Shown: piece by piece, positions 8,037 to 15,593 of the stretch
Layout: each line of letters begins with the position of its first letter
Numbering within the stretch: position 1 is the first letter of the stretch
From: Methanosarcina sp.
GTDB lineage: Archaea; Halobacteriota; Methanosarcinia; Methanosarcinales; Methanosarcinaceae
Length of the DNA stretch: 39,021 nt
Direction of reading: 5' to 3'
Assembly (NCBI GenBank): GCA_013331265.1
Contig: DUGS01000159.1
Location: 27,988-67,008, forward strand
Notes under the pieces: generated by a model
Seen by the model: the letters and a program-made list of their open reading frames with translations, nothing else
Told to the model about the DNA's origin: nothing
Database searches by the model: none
Position numbers and translations under genes: made by a program

Positions 8037-8214
8037 TCTTAATAAAGTCGAATCCCATTAATAAGCAAAAAGTCCTGAATATCTCTTACTTTATCCCCTG
8101 TACAAGGCAATAGCTGCATACTGCTGCAACCCCGTCGCATGCTTTAGACCTTGAAAGGTTCATTGATATTATTATGTCATACACAAGTCCATACATGGCT
8201 GCATAAAAAAATAT

Positions 8215-9006
8215 TTAGCTCCCCAATTCAGCCATTTCTTTTAGTGTTTTTCTTTCCATTATCTTTTCGGAGAGCCGACCAATAACATTGTAAACAGGAT
8301 TAACCGATATATCCACATAATATTTTGCTTTCGGATTGAGCCAGCCTTTTTCTTTCCAATATGCATAATCAGCAGGAGCAGTGTACCCAGGCTTACTAAA
8401 ACTCACTCTTTGAAAATGGAAAGCCAGTACATTTATGAGTCCTGGAGAATGACGTTTTTTAAGAAGGGAATTGTAAAAAACAAGTGCAGCTTTCTCAAGC
8501 TTCTGGTTGTTTTCCTGTTCTTTCTTCATTGAGATCTGTCTTGCAGGAACTACAAGACCAACACTATGAGATACCTCAAAACCCCATGTACCAACTATAA
8601 ATTTGAGGTAATCAAGAACCCTTTTAAGACCCAGCGAGGCTGAGGTAGAGAGAAGAAGAGCTTTTTTATCGAAAAAGCGGGGTCGATGACAGATATAAGA
8701 GAAACGATCTATAAAGGTTTTCATGAGTGCGGAAACATTCATGACATAAACAGGGGTAGCAAAAACCACCCCATCGGCAGAGTGCATTTTCTGCTCAATG
8801 ACCGAAGACTCATCTTTAAACGGGCAGTGATCCTCTCCTTCCATAATACAAGCGTAACAACCGCGGCACTGTGAGAGATTTACATCTTTGAGCATCAAAT
8901 ACTCAAATTCGACATCACCTTTAGACTGCATGAATTCTTCAATCTTCTTTACAGCTCGATATGTGTTACCTTCTCGCGGACTTCCCATGATAACCAGAAT
9001 TTTCAT
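8215..9006 (-). CDS. Iron-sulfur flavoprotein of the Isf / NADPH-dependent FMN reductase family
   Basis: 263 residues. The N-terminus MKILVIMGSPREGNTYRAV is the phosphate loop for FMN in flavodoxin-like reductases. A compact cysteine motif, C47-x2-C50-x2-C53-x7-C61 (CRGCYACIMEGEDHC), is the arrangement that binds the [4Fe-4S] cluster in Methanosarcina Isf. ADGVVFATPVYVMNVSALMKTFIDR is the usual second FMN-contacting segment. The family passes electrons from ferredoxin to acceptors, including oxygen and peroxide detoxification in Isf. The C-terminal 80 residues are longer than in minimal Isf and contain PGYTAPADYAYWKEKGWL, shared by a subfamily with unknown partners. An AAGGGGG element precedes the start. 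The cofactor assignment is strong; the physiological acceptor is not known. Confidence 0.8.
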   Translation of the reverse strand: MKILVIMGSPREGNTYRAVKKIEEFMQSKGDVEFEYLMLKDVNLSQCRGCYACIMEGEDHCPFKDESSVIEQKMHSADGVVFATPVYVMNVSALMKTFIDRFSYICHRPRFFDKKALLLSTSASLGLKRVLDYLKFIVGTWGFEVSHSVGLVVPARQISMKKEQENNQKLEKAALVFYNSLLKKRHSPGLINVLAFHFQRVSFSKPGYTAPADYAYWKEKGWLNPKAKYYVDISVNPVYNVIGRLSEKIMERKTLKEMAELGS

Positions 9007-9310
9007 GATATCCCCCTTCTATTCACAAAAATAACCGACAGAATAATGCTTGCTTCTGCATCCGAATAATCCCATGACCTTATAAACCTGAAATTTGAAG
9101 AATTAAGATTATAGATATTAATTGTATAATGAAGAACAAATATATGTCCTCTGAACATAGTATAAAAATAGGGCGTTATTTTTAGAAAGGTATTTTTCAA
9201 TAGAAAAATTCCTACCTTTGAATTTAAAATATCGAATCTTTCCTGGGGGTGAAAGAATTACTTCTTAGATATCTGAAGATGCAGGACCTGAGGAACTTGA
9301 AGCCATAGCA

Positions 9311-10837
9311 GTGGCAGTACACTCTCTTGTAGGGCTTCCGACCACCATCCGCAGTTCAAAGAGAAAAGGGCTCCGCCTGGAAAATGGAAAAATAATTGAC
9401 AGGGACTATACAGGACCGGTACTCGAAGAGGTGCTCAGGACCGGAACGACTGTACATAGCATCCCAAAGGAAGGTACTTACCTTGGCAGGAATGTGGTTG
9501 TTTGTCCTATATTCTCAGAGGACGGGAAAGTTATTGCGGCTATAGGAATTGTGGATCTCATATCCCTCCTTGAGATGCAGGAAATAATCAGGACTGTGGT
9601 AAACAACAGCCCAGCAGTTGTTTTTCTGTGGAGGAACGAAAAGAAATGGCCTTCGGAGTTTGTTTCGGAAAATGTTGTCCAGTTTGGGTATACGGTTGAG
9701 GACTTTATTTCCGGCAATTTCCTTTATGGGGATATTATCCACCCTGATGACCTGAAAATGGTAGAAGAAGCGCTTGAAAAACGTATCCGGAGAGGGGAAG
9801 TCGACTTTAGTATGGAGTATAGAATACTCACAAAAGCCGGAGACCTGCGCTGGGTAAACGAAAGGACGTTCATCCAGAGAAATGAAGAAGGAGAAATAAC
9901 TTACTTACAGGGGCTTGTCCTCGATGTAACCGAAAGGAGAGAGAAAGAAGAAGCCCTGAGGGAATCTTTTGAAATGCAGAGGCTTCTGAGGACTATAATA
10001 AATAACAGCCAGGCAGTAGCTTTTCTGTGGGAATATAAAGAAAACCTGCCTGCAGAATATGTTTCGGAGAATGTTACCCAGTTAGGGTATACCGTAGAAG
10101 ATTTCACGTCAGGAAAAGTGATGTACGGGAATATAATTCACGGAGATGATATAGGCAGAGTTAAAGAAACCCTTGAACGCAACATCGCAGAGGGCAGGGA
10201 CTCTTTCGGGATTGAGTACAGGATTTTCACAGGAGACGGAAAAATGTTCTGGGTGGCTGAGAGAGTGTTTATCCAGAGGGATGAGGAAGGCAAAGCAACT
10301 CACCATCAGGGCCTCGTCATAGATATTACCGAAAGAAAAGAAGCCCAGAAAATGCTTGAAATCCAGCGGGAACTGGGAGAAAAGCTTAATATCACCTGGA
10401 ATCTCCATGCCATTCTTAATATGATACTTGATGCATGCCTGCAGATAAACGGAATAGACGCCGGAAATATGTATATCAAGGACGAACTTCTGGACCAGAT
10501 AAACCTTGTTGAATCCCGCGGGATCTCCCCTGAATTCAAAGAAAAGGTCTCAAGATATAAGGCAGATTCAAAAGAAGCAAAACAAATATGGGCTGAAAAA
10601 CCTATCTACTCACTCGATTTTTACTCAAAAAACACAGCTGAAGCAGCAAGGAAAGAAGGAATTACAGCAGTTGCAATAATCCCTCTAAAGTACAGTAATG
10701 AAATCATAGGCAGCCTGAATTTTGCCTCCCATACACTGGACAGGATCCCCTGGAATATCCGCAACTTCCTTGAAAGCACCGCCCTGCAGGTAGTAAGCCA
10801 CATAGCTCCGGTCTGTATCCAGGCAGACCTATCTTAA
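9311..10837 (+). CDS. DUF2111-PAS-PAS-GAF sensor protein without an output domain
   Basis: 508 residues from the first usable start, a GTG. Domains in order: a DUF2111-like segment (1-75; VHSLVGLPTTIRS, DYTGPVLEEVLRTG); PAS plus PAC 1 (about 88-205) and PAS plus PAC 2 (about 215-335), which are close duplicates (both have NNS-A-V-FLW near the start and FIQR-EEG in the PAC); and a GAF domain (about 350-500). There is no histidine kinase, HATPase or effector domain after the GAF, where many Methanosarcina sensors carry one. The conserved DUF2111 opening ISEDAGPEELEAIAVA continues upstream in frame from 9269, but no start codon exists there and a TAG at 9266-9268 blocks the frame. A GTG at 9249 after a GGGG element is one base out of frame. 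A one-base loss near 9267 would explain this, so the 5' end may be broken. Confidence 0.7.
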   Translation: MAVHSLVGLPTTIRSSKRKGLRLENGKIIDRDYTGPVLEEVLRTGTTVHSIPKEGTYLGRNVVVCPIFSEDGKVIAAIGIVDLISLLEMQEIIRTVVNNSPAVVFLWRNEKKWPSEFVSENVVQFGYTVEDFISGNFLYGDIIHPDDLKMVEEALEKRIRRGEVDFSMEYRILTKAGDLRWVNERTFIQRNEEGEITYLQGLVLDVTERREKEEALRESFEMQRLLRTIINNSQAVAFLWEYKENLPAEYVSENVTQLGYTVEDFTSGKVMYGNIIHGDDIGRVKETLERNIAEGRDSFGIEYRIFTGDGKMFWVAERVFIQRDEEGKATHHQGLVIDITERKEAQKMLEIQRELGEKLNITWNLHAILNMILDACLQINGIDAGNMYIKDELLDQINLVESRGISPEFKEKVSRYKADSKEAKQIWAEKPIYSLDFYSKNTAEAARKEGITAVAIIPLKYSNEIIGSLNFASHTLDRIPWNIRNFLESTALQVVSHIAPVCIQADLS

Positions 10838-10957
10838 AAAATTCGAAGCCTGAAGGTCGCCGGTCTTCTGCTCTACTTCTTGAACCTGGAGTAGCAGTAA
10901 AAGATGAAAAACAGCAGTCCAGGGCTTGAAAGTTAAGAAAAAAGCAGTTTGGTGGTT

Positions 10958-10972
10958 CACAGGGACCCTGTG
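10958..10972. other. Perfect 7-bp palindrome with one central base
   Basis: CACAGGGACCCTGTG lies 120 bases after the stop of the PAS/GAF gene and directly before the tandem repeat array. It could be a transcript-ending hairpin, but no T run follows on either strand. Confidence 0.35.
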
Positions 10973-10973
10973 T

Positions 10974-11230
10974 CAATGAAGTATATTACGGGATCAGCTT
11001 TCAGACTGTCCTGAATTTACTCCATTTACATTACGCGCCAATGAAGTAGAGATTTCGGAATCAATTCTTACTCTGTCCTGAATTTGCTCCATTTTACAGC
11101 TTATGAGTCAATGAAGTATATTTCGGGACCGGTTTTCAAGCCGTCCTGAGCTTGCTCCATTTAAGCCTACGCGTCAATGAAGTTTTCGGGATCAGTTTTC
11201 AGGCTGTCCTGAATTTGCTCCATTTTACAG
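10974..11230. repeat. Four imperfect tandem repeats of about 66 bp
   Basis: Units begin with CAATGAAGT at 10974, 11039, 11109 and 11175, spaced 65, 70 and 66 bp. Each continues with a variable TTCGGGATCAGTTTTCA-like middle and a conserved GTCCTGAATTTGCTCCATTT end. The copies differ from one another at roughly a fifth to a quarter of positions. No frame stays open through all units, so the array is not part of a repeat protein. It sits between the ends of two convergent genes (PAS/GAF on plus, ABC permease on minus). Confidence 0.8.
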
Positions 11231-11362
11231 TACTTCCCTTATGAACCAATTAATACTATATAAGTTATAATATAAAATTCTGACGATAGAATTGAAAGTT
11301 ATTTCACCGGTTAATAGGTTTAAGAATCGAGTGCCTTTGTTCACCTGTAGAAACGCTTTCAT

Positions 11363-12616
11363 TTACCTGCCGGCTTCCCGGATACTTATCAGGATTTCTT
11401 TTACCCCGGGTCTTTTTCCATACATGAGCAGATAAACCCTGAATAACCGGCTTGAAATTACAATTACTGCGTGAACAGAAACAAAGAGGATGAAGAGGCT
11501 AGCTGCAATCTGGTAAAAAGGCACTTCCGAAACTCCTATCCTGAATAGCATTGATGCTGGAGACGTAAAAGGGAAAAGGGAAAGAAAAATTGCAAGCGGA
11601 CTGTCGGGCTTCGTAAGGATTAACTGCATGAAACCAAGAGGAAACGCAGCAGCAAATGTAAAGATTCCCGCAACCTGCTGGCTCTCCTGAAGGGAACCTG
11701 TTACTGCCCCAATACCTGCCATCATGCTGGCAAAGAGGAGAAAACCTAACAGGAAGTAGGTAAGGGCTAGAAAAAGAAGCATGGGCTCTATCTTTACCGG
11801 AAAGGCATACCTACTCCCGAGAACAATTACTGAAAGCCAGATGACAACCTGCAGAAGGCCTACTGCACCGAGCCCGATTATTTTACCGGAAAGAAGCTCA
11901 ATAGGGGCTGCAGAAGAGAGAAGAACTTCCATAATTCTGTTTTCCTTCTCTTCAGCAAGTCCGCGGAGAAGATAGCCTGATGCCGAAAAAATGCTGAAAA
12001 AGAGTATAAAGGCAGTAATGAAAGGCAGACCAAAGTTAGACAGGACCTCAGCTATGCCCTGTTCTGAAGATTCTCCATTATCCCCAATGTTATACAATTT
12101 CAGGTTAATTGGATTTTTAACCCTCTGGAGGACGGGTTCATCAACACGGTCTTTCAGGAGAGAATCAATTGCGATATTTGAAAGTTCAGCTGAGAGTTCA
12201 CCCCCTGGGACCGACATTTCCTTTTCGAAGGCATAAAGTTCAATCACACCGGTCTCAAGGAAATCTGCAGGGACTATAAGATAGGAAGAAATCTGCCCTG
12301 ACTGCAAGGCTTCCCTGGCTTCAGAGCTCTCTTCATACTTCACAAACTCTATAGTTGAAGGATTCGCCTCAAGTGACCCTACAGAAAAACCTTCACGTGT
12401 TGAGGATGACGGGAAATCGAAGGACCCGGTCATGTCAATGTAGCCTACCCTCTGGTCTTCAGCAGAAGCGGTACTGGCAAGCAGAGAGGGAATAATAGCG
12501 ACTCCTGCAATGAGAAGAGGAAACGCGAAGGTCATGAAGATAAACTCTTTGCGCCTGATGGTTTTCAGGAACTCGTGCCTGGCAACAATAGATGTTTTTC
12601 CAAAAAATTTACTCAC
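11363..12616 (-). CDS. ABC-2 type transporter permease (NatB-like)
   Basis: 417 residues from the GTG at 12616. One membrane segment near the N-terminus (FIFMTFAFPLLIAGVAIIPS) is followed by a large outside loop of about 160 residues and then five or so C-terminal membrane segments, the layout of NatB-type ABC-2 permeases. The cytoplasmic RGLAEEKENRIMEVLLSSA before the third segment is the signature of this family. It pairs with the ATPase encoded just upstream. I chose the GTG whose GTGAGTAA overlaps the stop codon of the ATPase gene by eight bases, preceded by GAGGGTG; the reading frame extends twelve codons further up to 12652. The pair should export something, with sodium, drugs or peptides as family precedents; the substrate is undetermined. 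Confidence 0.85.
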   Translation of the reverse strand: MSKFFGKTSIVARHEFLKTIRRKEFIFMTFAFPLLIAGVAIIPSLLASTASAEDQRVGYIDMTGSFDFPSSSTREGFSVGSLEANPSTIEFVKYEESSEAREALQSGQISSYLIVPADFLETGVIELYAFEKEMSVPGGELSAELSNIAIDSLLKDRVDEPVLQRVKNPINLKLYNIGDNGESSEQGIAEVLSNFGLPFITAFILFFSIFSASGYLLRGLAEEKENRIMEVLLSSAAPIELLSGKIIGLGAVGLLQVVIWLSVIVLGSRYAFPVKIEPMLLFLALTYFLLGFLLFASMMAGIGAVTGSLQESQQVAGIFTFAAAFPLGFMQLILTKPDSPLAIFLSLFPFTSPASMLFRIGVSEVPFYQIAASLFILFVSVHAVIVISSRLFRVYLLMYGKRPGVKEILISIREAGR

Positions 12617-13520
12617 CAGAAGCACCCTCCACAGTCTCGATAAAAATATCATTCAGGGAAGGAAACATCTGCTCAAAACGCAGGATTTCAGCTCTTCTTG
12701 TGAGCTCCTGAAGAACCGAATGTGCACTTATTCCTTCTTCAGGAAAGACCTCAACTGACCCCTCATGCTCTGTAATTTTTCTGATGCCTGGAATTTCTCG
12801 AATGGTGCTCAAACTCCCTTTATCTGCAAACTCCACAAGCAGGGAGTTTTTGCCGTGTTCCTTTCTTATCCCTGCAACTGTACCGTAAAGCACTCGCTGA
12901 CCTTTATTGATCATAAGGATCCTGTCGCATAGTTTTTGCGCCTGCTCCATCATATGTGTGGAGAGGATGACGGTCCTGCCTTCATTCCTGTACTCGATAA
13001 TTTTGGCTTTAACAGTTTTTGTGCTCACAGGGTCAAGCCCGGAAAAAGGCTCGTCAAGAATAATAAGTTCAGGGCCGTGGATAATTGAAGAAAGGAACTG
13101 AACTTTTTGCTGCATCCCCTTTGAGAGTTCTTCTACTCTTTTTCCCCTGTGTTCATAAAGTTCCAGGGACTTTAAAAGTGCCTCTGCATTCTCCTTAGCC
13201 TCTTTTTTAGGGACATTTTTAAGCTGGGCGAGGTAGATAAGCATATCCAGAAGTTTCGTTTTTCTGTACAGCCCCCGCTCTTCAGGCAGGTAGCCAAGCC
13301 TATCTTTTGAAACAGGAGTAAGAGGACCCCCAAGGACCCGGATCTCTCCTGAGTCCGGCTTTATAATGTCAAGAAGCAGCCTTATTAGAGTGGTCTTTCC
13401 AGCCCCGTTTGGTCCTAGCAGCCCAAAGATTTCGCCCTTTTCTACTGAAAAGGAGATATCTCGGATAACGTTTTTTTCTGCGAAAGACTTTGATACGCCT
13501 TCAAATTCCAGAGCATGCAT
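12609..13520 (-). CDS. ABC transporter ATP-binding protein (NatA-like)
   Basis: 303 residues. All nucleotide-binding motifs are intact: Walker A GPNGAGKTT (about 35-43), Q-loop region GYLPEERGLY, signature LSKGMQQKVQF, Walker B LIILDEPFSGLD and the switch histidine in STHMM. The EERGLY form and the 70-residue C-terminal extension after the ATPase core are typical of the NatA/YhaQ branch. The gene is first in a two-gene operon, overlapping the permease gene by eight bases. Its promoter region is shared with the divergent RibD-like gene and contains the 22-bp repeats at 13565. The ATPase drives export by the NatB-like permease. Confidence 0.9.
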   Translation of the reverse strand: MHALEFEGVSKSFAEKNVIRDISFSVEKGEIFGLLGPNGAGKTTLIRLLLDIIKPDSGEIRVLGGPLTPVSKDRLGYLPEERGLYRKTKLLDMLIYLAQLKNVPKKEAKENAEALLKSLELYEHRGKRVEELSKGMQQKVQFLSSIIHGPELIILDEPFSGLDPVSTKTVKAKIIEYRNEGRTVILSTHMMEQAQKLCDRILMINKGQRVLYGTVAGIRKEHGKNSLLVEFADKGSLSTIREIPGIRKITEHEGSVEVFPEEGISAHSVLQELTRRAEILRFEQMFPSLNDIFIETVEGASGE

Positions 13521-13564
13521 CCAGAGGAGATATATTCCAAAATAGAAAAAGTTTATTGAGTGTT

Positions 13565-13624
13565 TAATTTAAGTTAATAAGCGCTCTAATTTAAGTTAAT
13601 AAGCGCTCTAATTGAGTTAATAAA
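13565..13624. repeat. 22-bp tandem repeats in a divergent promoter region
   Basis: TAATTTAAGTTAATAAGCGC plus TC occurs twice without a mismatch (13565-13586 and 13587-13608), followed by a third partial copy (TAATTGAGTTAATAAATG). Each full unit contains the palindrome AGCGCT. The array lies between the divergent ABC ATPase gene (start 13520) and RibD-like gene (start 13655), where an operator or basal promoter would be expected. Confidence 0.75.
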
Positions 13625-13654
13625 TGATTTTAATTTGGGGGAACAGGTGACAAT

Positions 13655-14326
13655 ATGCTACCCAGACTGGTTATACACAACAGCATAAGTCTTGATGGCT
13701 CGACTACAGGTTTTACGGCAAACCTTGATGTCCACTATGGAATCCTGGGCAGTTACGAGCCCGATGCTATGATAGTCGGCTCAAATACCGCAAAGACGGG
13801 GACACAGTTTTTTTGCCAGAAAATCCCTCCGGAAGAGGAAGCTGATTTCAAGAAACCTGAAATCCGGCCCGAAGACAAAAGGGCGTACTGGATGATTGCG
13901 GATTCAAGGGGAATTCTCGAAGGGCTCATGCACGTATTCAGGCGTTCCGAATACAGTAAGGACGTGATCGTCCTTGTCTCGGAGAAAACTCCTGAACCTT
14001 ACCTAAACTACCTCAAAGAAAGAAACTATGATTATATCCAGACAGGAGCAGAACGCGTTGATATCAGGAAAGCCCTTGAAGTTGCAAGTGAACGGTACGG
14101 TTTTAAACTTGTGGTCTCGGACAGTGGAGGAATACTGAACAGTATTTTACTCGAACAGGGACTTGCCGATGAAATCAGCCTGGTTCTGACTCCGGAGATT
14201 GTGGGGAAAAACGGGACAAACCTTTTCAGGGGCATTGAGAAAAGCGGGATTCAGCTAGAACTTGTAAGAAACGAAATTGTGGAAAAGAAATATGTTCATC
14301 TGGTTTACAGGGTTTTAAAAGAGTAA
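13655..14326 (+). CDS. RibD C-terminal / dihydrofolate-reductase-like reductase
   Basis: 223 residues with the fold of the RibD C-terminal domain: RLVIHNSISLDGSTTGFTAN at the N-terminus, the nucleotide-binding DAMIVGSNTAKTG, a central KDVIVLVSEKTP strand, and the conserved late segment VSDSGGILNSILLEQGLADE followed by LVLTPEIVGKNGTNLF. Archaeal relatives reduce 2,5-diamino-6-(ribosylamino)pyrimidinone phosphate in riboflavin synthesis with NADPH. This protein keeps the overall plan but carries an insert after the first nucleotide loop (FFCQKIPPEEEADFKKPE), and no other rib gene is near, so it may be a paralogue with another substrate. An AGGTGA element precedes the ATG. It is divergent from the ABC operon. 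Confidence 0.7.
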   Translation: MLPRLVIHNSISLDGSTTGFTANLDVHYGILGSYEPDAMIVGSNTAKTGTQFFCQKIPPEEEADFKKPEIRPEDKRAYWMIADSRGILEGLMHVFRRSEYSKDVIVLVSEKTPEPYLNYLKERNYDYIQTGAERVDIRKALEVASERYGFKLVVSDSGGILNSILLEQGLADEISLVLTPEIVGKNGTNLFRGIEKSGIQLELVRNEIVEKKYVHLVYRVLKE

Positions 14327-14445
14327 ACAGGAGCAGGAAAAACAGAAATAAATCCCTGAGATCTGTAAACCCGAGATCTAAAAATATACTTAGGGAAGTG
14401 AAACTCAGGAGACTTAAATAGAGGCAAACTCAGGGAAATTAACAT

Positions 14446-14498
14446 GAGAACTACTCCTTCCTGCCTCTTATGCTCCGAAGGAGAGAGCTGATATGGCT
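14446..14498 (-). mobile_element. Possible IS200/IS605-type terminal hairpin relic (weak)
   Basis: On the minus strand, CTCCTTCGGAGCATAAGAGG and the following bases fold by pairing CTCCTTC with GAAGGAG and end in TAGTTC, as at the other terminal relics in this window. No QE-type TnpB tail is readable, so the assignment is tentative. Confidence 0.3.
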
Positions 14499-14522
14499 AT
14501 TATCTATCTCTCAAATCTATCC

Positions 14523-14885
14523 TCAACTGAGCCTTACCGGACTTGCGGGGATCTCATCCTTCTCAACCACGACCGCCGTGCCATACGCGAGCAACTCAGT
14601 CATTGTCTGACCGATCTCTGAAGAATCGAACTCTACGCTTACTACCGCGTTGGCCCCGAGGGTTTTTGCATGTTCCTTTAATCGGTCAAGTGCCTGTTCG
14701 CGAGACAAGTTCAGGAGTTCCGTGTACTCGTGGATCTCCCCGCCGACAATTGACCGGAGGCCAGCAGTTATGTTTCGCCCGAGCCCACGGCTCCGCACGA
14801 TTAAGCCCCACGTAAATCCAATGGTCTTTGTGATTTTATAACCTGGTAAGTACGGTGTACTGACAATAATGATGTCATTAGTCAT
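14523..14885 (-). CDS. YbjQ/UPF0145 family protein
   Basis: 120 residues matching the YbjQ (UPF0145) family over its whole length: IIVSTPYLPGYKITKTIGF, then GLIVRSRGLGRN, and the hallmark helix-strand segment AKTLGANAVVSVEFDSSEIG followed by ELLAYGTAVVVE. Members form pentameric rings; a heavy-metal or ligand role has been proposed but the function is not established. Codon and base use is visibly more GC-rich than in neighbouring genes (CGC, GCG, ACC and CCG are frequent), which suggests arrival from a GC-richer organism. It is monocistronic, with AT-rich sequence upstream. Confidence 0.85.
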   Translation of the reverse strand: MTNDIIIVSTPYLPGYKITKTIGFTWGLIVRSRGLGRNITAGLRSIVGGEIHEYTELLNLSREQALDRLKEHAKTLGANAVVSVEFDSSEIGQTMTELLAYGTAVVVEKDEIPASPVRLS

Positions 14886-15348
14886 GGTATCCCCAATATA
14901 TTAGTTAAATTAGAATTTCTACAAAGACATTATTCAACTCTTCAATTAAGAAACTATCCAAAACTTCTACAACATGCAATTATTGGCTTTTCGGATAGGC
15001 TCTAAGTGATCAACTTGAAAGTAGACGAGAAAATGGATGACGAGATATCATCCGGAAATTTTTTGAGTTTACATTAGTTTTTTTATAATGTAAGTGTTTA
15101 CAAATAGCAATTTTAAAAGTCAACTATAATATTAATGTTAAACCATTATAAATAATAGGATTTCAGTTCCCAGGCTAAGATATGACATAATAAGACATTT
15201 TCTCCTTGTAAACGAAAAACGTAGCCTGCTTATTGCTTCTATTCAGCTATACTGACTTTATTTTCAGGGCTTTATGATCTTTTTCCAGAAAAATATATAT
15301 CACGAATAATAATTATTAATCCGTGCAATAAACTTTATAATGTAAACC

Positions 15349-15358
15349 TATATAATAT
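15349..15358 (+). promoter_or_regulatory. TATA-box promoter of the hydrogenase-like operon
   Basis: CCTATATAATATT is the better of two TATA-like elements (the other, CTTTATAATG, is at 15334). The start should be near 15377, about 215 bases before the first gene. The rest of the 14886-15340 gap is AT-rich and holds no gene I can support. Confidence 0.5.
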
Positions 15359-15376
15359 TAGAGAGTATTAGGCAAA

Positions 15377-15593
15377 AAACGTTTCCGGGGAAAGCAGCCC
15401 CCGGATGAAATTTACGGTGGAATGTCAATACGAATTACATAACTAACCCTATTAGCTCATACGCAGAGGACAGTTTCAAAAGTCTCTCTTTAAGCGGGAT
15501 AAGAGCTGGAAAGCCAGAACTCTTTACCTGGACTGAAAAACTGTTTTCAGCTTTTCTTTTAGCTGTCAGACCAGGGTTTGAGGAGTGAATATA
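15377..15593 (+). promoter_or_regulatory. Long structured 5' leader of the hydrogenase-like operon
   Basis: Two clear hairpins and a weaker one lie between the predicted transcript start and the first gene: TCCGGGG (15384-15390) with CCCCGGA (15399-15405); GCTGG-AAAG-CCAG near 15514-15527; and CTGAAAA (15533-15539) with TTTTCAG (15544-15550). A short frame of 13 codons begins at ATG 15405. The leader is unusually long for an archaeal mRNA and could be a cis-regulatory element. It matches no riboswitch class that I recognise. Confidence 0.4.

Noticed and set aside
8037..8214. A gene between the beta-helix and flavoprotein genes
   Set aside because: The short gap has no open frame with a start and ribosome binding site and no stable RNA fold that I can see.
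10974..11230. CRISPR array
   Set aside because: The repeats are adjacent units of about 66 bp without unique spacers, the copies are imperfect, and no cas genes are present.
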